64,000 bases of DNA from Ceratobasidium sp. AG-K (Eukaryota; Basidiomycota; Agaricomycetes; Cantharellales; Ceratobasidiaceae), in the NCBI GenBank assembly GCA_037039685.1, contig JAWNGF010000005.1:2728001-2792000 (forward strand), in the 5' to 3' direction. This document shows positions 54,810-64,000 of this stretch, piece after piece; within the stretch, counting starts at the first letter, position 1, and the number at the start of each line of letters is the position of its first letter. A program made the translations under genes and the position numbers. Below the pieces are notes generated by a model, which was given only the letters and a program-made list of their open reading frames with translations, searched no databases and had not been told where the DNA came from.

Positions 54810-56461
54810 TCAGCGTTCCACATTCTGAGTTGAAGTGTGTAAGAATGGTTTAAAATCGACAAGGATAATACGTTCGACGTCCGTAAACTTTAGTAGTTCA
54901 TCAATGAGTCAGAATGTCATACGTGTACTTGGCGCTTGACTTACCTCCTCCCCCATACCAAGCGCGGTCGGGCGATTCGCAGGATCGTATGCCCAGCATC
55001 GCTCTAGCAATTTCCACAGCTTGTCCTGAGCCCTGGTATTGACAAGATAATTTCCGAAATTGGGCCTGGCTGGGAGACGACGCGCAATTGTGACCTCGCC
55101 TATCACTGCAACATCATGTTTATCCGGGTATGGTAGCTTTCCGGTCATGATATACTGCCTAATGCGTCATTACGGTGAAATTAGCTGTATGGGTTGACTC
55201 ACGAGAATAGTCTACAGAATTCTTTCATGTTCAGCTCACTAATCAATCGCGTCAGACGTGATAACATACCATTCCAAGCGCATATACGTCAGCTTCGGTG
55301 GTGCATTCCGATAGTTTTCCTTCCAATAGTTCTGGTGCCTTAGGAAATTGTCCTCAAAGCATTAGTAAACGATGTGCATCCGAGAATCGTAGCAACTCAC
55401 TGCGTATCGCACAGTATATGCCACTGTTGATTTCGAAAACGCGATACTAGGGTTATCCCGCAAGAGCGCGCTACCAAAGTCCCCGAGAACAGGGCGCCCT
55501 TGTTCCGTCATGAACACATTACCCTGTAACGCCCACTAGTTAGGCTGTGGGGGGGGGATACTTATGGGTGCGCTTACGGGCTTTATATCTCCGTGGACCT
55601 GGGACAGCGATTGGTAAACGTTCTGCATGACACGACCGTACTCACAACGCCGGTGGAATGGAGGTATTGCAAGGAACCGACCAGTTCGATGCACTATTCA
55701 TAGGAAAGCGCGTTAGTTGAATTCTCAGCATATAGGAGTGCGGCACTAGCTGATTGAAGCCGGTTGCTGGACTGGTACTTGAGCAGGTAATCTACCAACG
55801 ATCCTTCCTGCATCAACGGCGAAACGAGTGCAATATCCCCACGAAACAGCGCCAACCCCAAGAGTTGAAGCACCCCAGGATGATTGGACTTGGACCACGA
55901 GTACAGCTCCTTGGCTGCCTTCTACACGCATATAGTCAGTACCAGAATTCAAGTTTGGATAAACACCCACCTTGGTAACTTTCCACTTTCGCTCTTGTGG
56001 TTCCCGATAGTTGAGGGCCTCTACGACCTTGATAGCAACCCGCTGACCGTTGATAAGAACGCCTGTGTAGATAGCTCCGTACCCTCCTCGCACAAATGGC
56101 TTGTGTGCGCACCGGGCGAGGTTAATGTCGGATGTAATATTTGGGCAGCCGTGTTGGATCAGGTAATTCTTTACCTCCTCTGCTGGCTACAAATTAAGCG
56201 TTAGGGACCTTGTCTGCCGGGCAAGATAGGGTATTTATACCATTGTGCGCTCGATAAGCAATACTTGGGACTGTCCCGTACGTAAAACATGGGAAAGGCG
56301 AGCTGAAAATGTGGATGATAAACACTGGCAATGAGCGGGGCGAATTCAAAAGGCTCACCGGCATCAAATTCGACCAGCTCAATGTGCTCTGACGAATCAC
56401 TGGGGCGTCTTCTCCTAGTAACAGCGTTGCTGGACGCGCGAAGACTCCTTCTATGATTCAC
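54810..56461 (-). CDS. Protein kinase, copy 1
   Basis: Ser/Thr- or tyrosine kinase-like domain. N-terminal exon MNHRRSLRASS ... HIELVEF; then EEVKNYLIQHGCPNIT, glycine loop RGGYGAIYTG, VAIK lysine, HPGVLQLLGLALF, LVSPLMQEGSLVDYLLKY, catalytic loop VHGDIKPGNV (HGD in place of HRD; the aspartate is kept), GDFGSAL, APELLEGK, ADVYALGM, TGKLPYPD and a final RCWAYDPANRPTALGMGEE. The last exon reads FTDVERIILVDF and stops at 54810. About eight short introns; the exon edges are confirmed by the paralog next door. HGD-type catalytic loops are common in basidiomycete kinases of this kind. All key catalytic residues are present, so it should be active. Confidence 0.8.
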
Positions 56462-57452
56462 CCAAAGGGTAACGTGAGTCGAGGCAGGTCATCAACGGGC
56501 TGGGACTAACATGCTCGTTTCGAACATGCGATCAAAGACGGGCGAGAGGTCTAGTGATTGATGGGTTGTCTATGCGACCCCGCATGGCCTGTTTTTGGGT
56601 CCCCAAGGACCAGGATCGGCTAAAGCACTATGCGCATCCATTCCAATCAATCAACCATATCAGGTATATCGAGTCGCTTTCGATAAAAGAGAGATAACTG
56701 CTAGTGCGTACCTATTGTCCGTATTGCCCATTCGTCCCCTGCTCGCGACCACCGCAAATACATCGCCAAGGGGTGCGCAGCCGACTGAGCGCGAGTATGT
56801 AGTTTTCACAGTGTTCTATGGAGTTCGGATCGTTGGGACTCAAGGTAGGGTCGATGATACACGTGCTCTGATACACTGACTGCCTGGTCTGGTCGTTTCG
56901 GCAATGCTCCGAAACATGGCCGAGTACTGACACGAGGTGAAGGGCCCAGATTGCGAGTTCGTCCTGGCGTCGAAAAACGTGGTCGCCGCGAGGTCCGATT
57001 TGGGGAGACCAGACGCGGTCAAACTCACCTAGCCACACGCCCAACCCAGGAGCGCCGGGGAAGACGAGAAGTGGCTAGTTCACGTGACGACCGGGGCACG
57101 CAATAAACATTGTCAATCGAAGTTACCCTTGCTTGAGACGGTATCCAGCGCTCGGCCCTTGACTGTATTGGCGAGATCTTTGAATGCTACCACTTCTCAA
57201 AGCAGCTCAATATCCTCGTCATATGTCAGTTAAATGTTGACAATTGAATTTCTTGAGTTGGATAATGGGAGACATGAATAATGGCAGGACCCCGGACAGA
57301 AAGCACCAAGATCGAACGCTCCCTGGCTGACTACGCATCAGTATCCGAGACCGAGTATTCCAACAACCGCAGTTTCTACTACCCCCACCGTCGTCCTCTG
57401 GTTATTTTCAACTCGGGGTTTCCACGTCCATACGACATCGGCATCACAGCTT
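56462..57452. other. Intergenic upstream of kinase copy 1
   Basis: About 1 kb; no gene supported. Its right end runs into the G-beta 5' duplicate. Confidence 0.4.
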
Positions 57453-57667
57453 CATTCCCACCCGATCCCCTCATGGAACATGTCAGAACAAGGTGACATT
57501 CGAGAGCACATGGCTGCTACCCGACGAGAGGCCGAGCAGTTCAAGGAGAAGATCGGGGCAAAGCGAGATGGGATGGCTGATACCAACTGTGAGCGAATAG
57601 CTTCTTGGAGGGCTCAACTAATATTTTTTGTTGGTGCAGGCGATGCCTGGGGCCCTCGAGTCGCTGT
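57453..57667 (+). pseudogene. Partial duplicate of the G-beta gene 5' end
   Basis: Copies the G-beta leader (CCCACCCGATCCC just upstream), exon 1 (MSEQGDIREHMAATRREAEQ at 57480, against [20 protein letters not shown]), the donor CTGTGAG, a divergent intron, acceptor GTGCAG and the first bases of exon 2 (GGCCCTCGAGTCGCTG against GGACCTCGAATCGCTG). Similarity then stops, about 2.6 kb before the intact gene. Read through, it ends at a stop codon almost at once. It lies downstream of kinase copy 2, on the opposite strand. Confidence 0.8.
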
Positions 57668-57706
57668 AAAATGGGAATAGGCAATAATTATCGTTCGTCA
57701 TCTCGC

Positions 57707-59443
57707 CTATCTAGCATGCGAGGGGGTATATTGCGCTTGCGCGTGATCAGTCGGGATGATGCGCTCAATATCTACAAACTTCCAGCAGTGTGTGTTAAAT
57801 TAGTGCCATAGGTTCCTGGTTCCCGACTCACTTCATTCTTCATATCCAGGGCGGTAGGCCGGTCCTGGGGGTCGTAAGCCCAGCTCCGCTCCAGCAATCC
57901 CCATAGCTTGACTTGAGCCCACTCATTCGCAAGGTGATGCCCAAACTCGGGCCTGGGTGGAATAGCCTTCCTGATTGTGACTTCAAACATTACTGCAAAG
58001 TCGCTTTTATCTGGGTAAGGTGGTCTTCCAGACATTATGCACTACTCAAGGGTCAATGTGTGCCGAGGGCGAGCACGTCTGGATTTAACTTACAAGAACG
58101 GTCTATGTGAAAAGGTCGTAGTCAACGCGCGATCTAACCACATTGGATTGGCGTACGTACCATTCCAAGCGCATATACGTCAGCCTTGAAAGTGCAAGCT
58201 CGAACTCTACCATCCAAAAGCTCCGGCGCCTAGCAAATTCGCCACAAGGGTGTTAGTATGTGTGTTACAACCCATAGCGAGATGAACTCACCCCGAACCG
58301 TGGGGTGAACCCCAGTGTCGTTGTTTGAGAGAATGCGAGACTAGGGTTGCCTTGCAATAGGGCGCTACCAAAGTCTCCGAGAAGAGGATGGCCTTGGTCT
58401 GTCATAAAGACGTTATCCTGTGATAGCCAGTCAGATTACAGAAGGTGGGATAGGTGTCTGCGAATACTTACGGGTTTGATGTCCCCGTGAACCTTGGAAC
58501 GGATTTAGTGCGCGCTCTCCGATTTGGAAACTATACTTACAACGCCCCTCGAATGCAAGTACTCTAATGACTTCACAAGTTCGAGACACTATCCGAAGTG
58601 GAGCCCAATATTAACCATAGGCGCGCGGAAAGGTAATACAGATATACTTACGAACTGAAAGCGATTAGCAGAAACATACTTGAGCAAGTAATGTCGTATG
58701 CTCCCCTCTTGCATCAGCGGCGAAACGAGCGCGATATTTCCATCGAACCACGCGAGTCCGAGAAGTCGAAGTACCCCAGGATGATTAGACTTGGACCAAG
58801 CGTATAATTCCTTGGCTGCTCCCTATAATCAATATAAGATATCTCTGAAACTGGACGCATGTATCTTGGATTGTACCTTGATAGCCTTCCAATCGCTATC
58901 CGGCCGCTCCTTTCTACTCAGCGCATCAACGACTTTGATGGCAACTGCTTGACCGTTCTTGAGAACACCTTTGTAAATCGCACCATAACCTCCTCTCGTA
59001 AAGGGTTTTTGTGCGCAATGTGCGAGGTCAAGGTCTGATGTGATATCGGAGCAGCCATGTTGTATTAGGCAGGCTGCTACTTCTTCCAGTCGCTATGAAG
59101 GTATATTTTAGGAATTTGATAGATAAACAAGGGGTTATCAGCATACCATTGTACGTTGGATAAGTGATTTTTGTGATTGTTCTGCACTTGGGGCTGGGTT
59201 GAAACGAACTAGACATGCGAACGGTCAACCACTGTAGTTGAAATTGTAAGAAGTTATCTTGCCTCCCATAGGATATTCGACGAGTTCAATATCCTCGACA
59301 TCAACATCTGCATATCTTCTCCGAGCAGGGGTTCGTTTATAAGTAATAAAGGCTCCTCTACAACAAAAATCAGCGTGAATCTGAAACACGTTCCGGAGGA
59401 CCAACAAGATCATGTGATCAAGTCGCAAAGCACAAGTCACCAA
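57707..59443 (-). CDS. Protein kinase, copy 2
   Basis: Tandem paralog of the kinase just to its left. Reads RYADVDVEDIELVEY at the N-terminal exon, then IQHGCSDITSDLDLAHCAQKPF, glycine loop RGGYGAIYKG, VAIK, HPGVLRLLGLAWFDGNIALVSPLMQEGS, LEYLHSRGV, catalytic VHGDIKPDNVF, GDFGSALL, APELLDGR, ADVYALGM, SGRPPYPDKSD and LLERSWAYDPQDRPTALDM. The last exon is FVDIERIIPTDHAQAQY, stopping at 57707; its match to the last exon of copy 1 fixes the acceptor. The exact start is uncertain; the open frame begins at 59443. Catalytic Lys and Asp are present. Role unknown. Confidence 0.78.
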
Positions 59444-60084
59444 TCTGAAAGTTGTAAAAATTAACTTTGGGCAGGCTGGTAGAGGATGCGATTTGATGGG
59501 CTTGCCTAGAGGGGATCCTGGGTACAGATCACTGCCGACGGCTGGCTGCTTATGGCTCCTCGCAGTCTATACCCGGGCGGAGCTAAAGCGTTTCATATAC
59601 CAGCGCATTGCTCTGCGCATCTCAGCCTGCCCATCAATCGTCTATGCGAGGAATGATTGAAAGGCAAGCGTTACACTTTGTTGTCGAGTCGAAGTTGCGT
59701 ATTGCTGAGCGTAGGGGTTCTTGGCCGAGATGCGCGCCGGGCGGCTCCGGACACTGTAACACGGCATGTGTTTCGGCGGAGCAGTCCGGGTGTCCAGTAC
59801 CCGCCAGTTCGTCTCAAGCTGGCCAATCAATACACACCAGTAAAGAGGTCAGACCATATAATTTATGCCCGCCTTCTCCCACCAACATCCACGTGACACC
59901 GGGACGGCAAAAATCAGGGCGATTTCAAACAGGAAGGACCGTTCCCGGCTGACCAAGCATTGTTGAATCCGAGTGTTCCGGTTGAGCTGTTTCCACCACC
60001 CCCGCCGTCCTCCTCTGGGATTTTTTTGATTGTGTTTTTCACCAGACGAGCGACAGTTGTTCCCACCCGATCCCTTCGTTTAAC
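59444..60084. promoter_or_regulatory. Intergenic, G-beta promoter
   Basis: 641 bp. A pyrimidine-rich tract precedes the G-beta start (about 59,985-60,030), a common feature of highly expressed fungal genes. No TATA box stands out. No other gene supported. Confidence 0.45.
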
Positions 60085-61309
60085 ATGTCCCAGCAAGGCG
60101 ATATCCAAGAGCGCATGGCTGCTGCGCGACGAGAGGCCGAGCAGCTCAAGGAGAAGATCAGGGCAAAGCGAGATGCAACGGCCGATACCACCTGTGAGTG
60201 TAGTGGTTTTTTTGGTGGACTTGACTGATTTTTTCAGTGCGGGCAATGACCGAGGACCTCGAATCGCTGCCCAGGGTAGTCATGCGGCCGCGCCGAACTC
60301 TAAAGGGCCACCTGGCCAAGATCTATGCGATGCACTGGGCAGCAGACAAGCGCCACCTTGTCTCGGCCTCGCAAGACGGGAAACTCATCGTGTGGGACGC
60401 GTACACGACCAACAAGGTGCACGCCATCCCCCTGCGCTCCTCATGGGTCATGACCTGTGCATATTCGCCCTCCGGAAACTTTGTGGCCTGCGGAGGACTG
60501 GACAACATTTGTTCGATTTACAATCTGCGCAACAAGGAGGGTGGGGGAAACAAGAGCGCCCGCGAACTCTCCGCCCATTCTGGTTATTTGTCGTGCTGCC
60601 GCTTTATCAACGATCGCCAGATTGTCACATCCTCGGGCGATATGACGTGCATGCTCTGGGACATTGAGGCCGGCGTGCGTGTGATGGAGTTCAACGATCA
60701 CACGGGCGACGTGATGAGGTGAGTCGGCGTCTGTTTGTTTGCCACTCGCTAATCCCACCAGTCTCTCGCTCGGGCCAAACCAAAACGTGTTTGTGTCGGG
60801 TGCGTGCGACGCTACCGCCAAGCTCTGGGACATTCGCAGCGGCAAGGCCACCCAGACGTTCACCGGCCACGACTCGGACATCAACGCTGTCCAGTGAGTC
60901 CCCACCTCTTATCCACAACCCCACCTCACCTCGCCCAGGTTCTTCCCCAACGGCGACGCATTCGCCACTGGCTCCGACGACGCCTCGTGCCGCCTCTTTG
61001 ACATTCGGGCCGACCGCGAGCTAAACGCCTTTACCCATGATAACATCCTCTGCGGAATCACCTCGGTCGCGTTCTCGATTTCCGGCCGTGTGTTGTTTGG
61101 CGGGTACGACGACTGGACGTGCAACGTCTGGGACACGCTCAAGGGAGAGCGCGTCGGAGTCTTGACCGGACACGAAAACCGCGTGAGCTGCTTGGGCGTC
61201 AGCGTTGACGGCATGGCCCTCTGCACTGGTAGCTGGGACTCGACTCTCAAGGTGAGCCTCCTCTTTTCCCACCTCACCCTAGCTAACGCCTTGGCAGGTC
61301 TGGGCTTAA
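60085..61309 (+). CDS. gpb1: Heterotrimeric G-protein beta subunit
   Basis: Partner of G-gamma and G-alpha in membrane signalling (pheromone, nutrient and development pathways). Exons: 60085-60193, 60238-60718, 60762-60893, 60939-61251, 61298-61309; 1,047 nt, 348 aa, the usual size. N-terminal coiled coil ([20 protein letters not shown] to about residue 40) for G-gamma binding, then seven WD repeats: [25 protein letters not shown] repeat ([14 protein letters not shown]), [75 protein letters not shown] and [12 protein letters not shown] at the end. The last exon holds only VWA and the stop, a layout seen in many fungal G-beta genes. No defect seen. The 5' end is duplicated 2.6 kb upstream. Confidence 0.95.
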
Positions 61310-62229
61310 AATCATATACCTTCTCCTTGCTTTATTCTTTTGCCTATATTCCAAAACCCATTTTGTTTTGCGTTTGTCGATCTTTTCTTTTTCTTAGCGG
61401 TGGTAAATATATTAGGTACTTTTTTCGTTTGGTGGCGAGACGAGCGAGTTCATTTGTGTGAACGTGGCCGAGGGGCGACAGGTCCCTGGGTAAACAGCGG
61501 CAAATAGTTCTATCGGTTGTGTTGCTTGTTGCAATTCGAAAGGCTTGCTTTCTTTGCTTACTCGGGCTCGTTGTAATGCCGAGCCTTATCGGTTGTTGAT
61601 TAGTTTCTAGTCGCACGAGTTGCAACAGACAACACGCCTGGCTGGTTCGAGTGACCGGACGACAGAGTCCCTTCAATCTTTGAGGGAAAGTAGCAAGTAA
61701 GAGTAAGAATTCATCTTGAATCCATCGAGTTCTGACGGATTCAGCAAGCAAATCATTCTCGTCCCTTCAAGATCAAAGGACTCGCGCGCTGGCACAAGGG
61801 ACTAACCTCTCCCTCGTAGGAACCTGATACAGAACCGCGTACCTGAGTTGTCCAAACCCGGATTATATCTCTGCTGCTACCATCAATATATCAAAGTCAA
61901 AGTCAAAAGATGCGGTTATTGGAGCCGAAGCGTGCGTCAGTGCATCCTAAACGGGACAAGAAGCTTGCGGGCCTTGTTTTCTCAGCCCTTGCGAACCTGC
62001 ACTGCACCTACCTCTGGTCGTAGCCATCGCGGGGGATGTGTCATTTTCGTTGACTTTACTGGCTCGACATGCGCGCGGGAGATGACCAAACTACAATGAA
62101 TGAGAGTGGTTGACATTCGGGATCAACAATAGTTTTAAACTGTTCATGGTCAAGAGTTACCTGCCGACCAAAGAGTCGGATATGGTTCCACAGAACCGAA
62201 TACACGGCAGACCAAGTATTCCCGAGAGC
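61310..62229. other. Intergenic, G-beta 3' flank
   Basis: About 0.9 kb, no gene supported. Contains the G-beta 3' UTR. Confidence 0.4.
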
Positions 62230-62770
62230 CTTGGTGGTCGTTGGTTCCCCTTGCCGATTTGGTGGCACGTGTGGCTAGTTTGGTATTCGTCGGTCATGAG
62301 ACAACCAGGTGTGTTGGTTGTCTTGGTCCTAGCGTATATCTAATCGGCTTCCAAGGCCGCCTTCGTGCCGAGGCAATAGGCGCGTCTTCAATCTTGAATT
62401 ATGTCGAGTTGCAATCACTGCCGTACCCTGATACTATTTGCCATGGAGTTCTGCGACTATACCCACCGGCAACTGACATCCGAGCCAGGCACCAAATGAC
62501 TGAGCCACTCCGTTGCGGTATCTAGTCAAGGGAAACAACAGAAGAGGAGCATCGGAAATCCGGGTCAAGGAAGGCACGATGGTTTATGCTGCGCTGCGCT
62601 AAGTGAACCGCTCCAGGTAAGAGCCAGAAGTTGCATGGCTAATCGACAAAACTGAGCGATGGTTGATTAAAGGGAGACGTGGGACGACGAGTTCAGACCC
62701 GAAGTCTGGCTTGACGACTTGTCTAGCTCACTCGCCGATACCAAGCCCTCCAGGCTGTATTCGTCGATGT
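62230..62770 (+). pseudogene. Cytochrome P450 relic
   Basis: Two frames together give P450 landmarks: FVGHETTRCVG (I-helix, AGHETT type) and the K-helix region SLPYPDTICHGVLRLYPPATDIRAR. The K-helix ExxR glutamate is replaced (HGVLR). Then, in another frame, EIRVKEGTMVYAALR and, from about 62,670, WDDEFRPEVWLDDL, the meander. The usual PERW arginine is lost and a stop follows at SRLYSSM. The heme-binding Cys loop is not found in frame. A frame at 62,848-63,168 ends in CMPIVVPIADPD, a possible P450 C-terminus. Clearly non-functional. Confidence 0.7.
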
Positions 62771-64000
62771 AATCCCACTTCACGCATTGAGTAACCGGAA
62801 GCTGACCTCTATCACCTGTGGATAACGTTTGGAGCAGGCCCTAGGTCATGTATGCAAGTCTCGAACCCTTTCAATTCTGCCCGAAGCTTGTCCAAGCGGT
62901 TTCTAGCGGATTTAGTTTGCAATCTTGCAACCGAGTGAGCCTGTCGCCTAGTGCCCCTTTATGTCAAGCTTGTGACAGCAATTTGCCAGAGGCTCCGCTT
63001 TTTACACTTATCATAACTTCCAAGCTTCACCCATCAAACACCTCTGTAGAGTTGCAGCTAGGGCTCACGATAGTACTGCTCTTCGTTAAAGCCAACAAGG
63101 GAGTGACAGCCCAAGAGCGACGTCCCTGTATGCCAATTGTTGTGCCTATCGCAGACCCAGATGTCTAAGCCTGGAATATCGACTGGGGAATGTAGAATGA
63201 ACACGTAAAAACTGTTTGTCGGTCTGATCTGTGAGCCGCGCTATCATTAATCGAACAAATGTGGTCTATGTTTTGGTACGACCAGCTTGCGCACCCTGCA
63301 CTTGGATCTATGCGTGTCCCAGCAGGTTTAATGGGAGGGCGAGCGCCTTTCACTGTTGCAAGCTTCTGACCATTATCAAATTGAACTTCAATTTGATTCG
63401 CAACGCAAACGTTCCTCTATGAAGCCGAGAGTTTGCGTCACCCGAGCAAGCTGGCACCCACTTCGATTATATTTTAGGTGTGCGTAGATGATATGGCTTT
63501 CAGTGTTAGGGTCAACTTGCTGACAAATATGCGCGGGGTTGGGAACACCCAACTTTTTCCCTTGTGATTTCCCCGCCGGGACTCGCACATTGAAAGTTCG
63601 TCTTCCGAAAGTCACTGTTATGCCGCATGGAGCTACAAACCAAAGATATGAGTCAATTATGAGTGCGGTATTTACTCTTGCAGTCACGGAGGCTTGTCTC
63701 ATCATTTGACGGCTCACCAGGAACACTGGTGCTTCGCTGCGGTCGAGGTCAGCGTTTTACCATAGAATTAGTCAGTTTGCCACTATATCTCCCGCGCTGG
63801 CGAATGAAGAATTCGAGAGTTTGGCCCGCTTTAATCTGGCTGCTGGGGCATAAAAATCGCCGCCTGAGAGTCTGGTTTGTTCACATTGATTGAGTCAGCC
63901 CCTTTTCAACCAATACGCTCAGTGCGCTTTCGAAATGTATCAGTCCCGTTCTGCTCTATACTTGGCCTAGCTTTAGCTATTGCTTGATCAAGCAGTTGAA
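62771..64000. other. Window end, no secure gene
   Basis: The frame at 62,848-63,168 may be a decayed P450 C-terminus (see the preceding entry). A 112-codon minus-strand frame (63,388-63,726) has no recognised motif. Nothing else supported. Confidence 0.35.

Noticed and set aside
59960..60667. 235-codon plus-strand frame over the G-beta start
   Set aside because: Out-of-frame shadow of the G-beta exon 2, which has clear WD repeats.

Overview
The window is nuclear DNA of a filamentous fungus. Genes are cut by many 40-60 nt introns, and their families are typical of Agaricomycetes: NACHT-WD40 NLR-like receptors, Zn2Cys6 and C2H2 regulators, 'HGD'-type kinases, a PL14-like lyase and a G-protein beta subunit. 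The mix and the style of the receptors point to a Ceratobasidiaceae/Rhizoctonia-like species; this is inference, no search was possible.

Layout. 0.8-5.6 kb: NACHT-WD40 receptor (-), frameshifted twice. 6.3-10.3 kb: a complete 17-exon nitric oxide synthase (+), with oxygenase and reductase fused; the exon model sums to 1,027 codons plus stop. 10.6-28.1 kb: five Old Yellow Enzyme (OYE) paralogs in two subgroups, with a Zn2Cys6 regulator and a multi-pass membrane protein between them. 29-30.6 kb: a paralog of that membrane protein. 31.7-36.5 kb: an intact 1,486-residue NACHT-WD40 receptor with 14 WD repeats. 36.5-42 kb: gene-poor DNA and a decayed third receptor with an internal deletion. 42.2-43.5 kb: secreted PL14-like lyase. 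44.4-50.1 kb: three tandem two-finger C2H2 genes (-). 52.3-54.4 kb: a small membrane protein and a GNAT acetyltransferase with a probable frameshift. 54.8-59.4 kb: two tandem kinases (-). 57.5 kb: a broken copy of the 5' end of the G-beta gene. 60.1-61.3 kb: the intact G-beta gene. 62.2-62.8 kb: a cytochrome P450 relic.

How it may work together. The NO synthase is flanked by a divergent immune-type receptor and by OYE genes with TATA promoters. OYEs reduce nitro compounds, nitrate esters and electrophilic enones, so a nitrosative or oxidative stress and recognition region is plausible but unproven. Duplication and decay are pervasive: receptors, OYEs, membrane proteins, zinc fingers and kinases all occur as local paralogs, several broken. 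Exon coordinates were derived by hand from splice signals, reading frame and paralog comparison.
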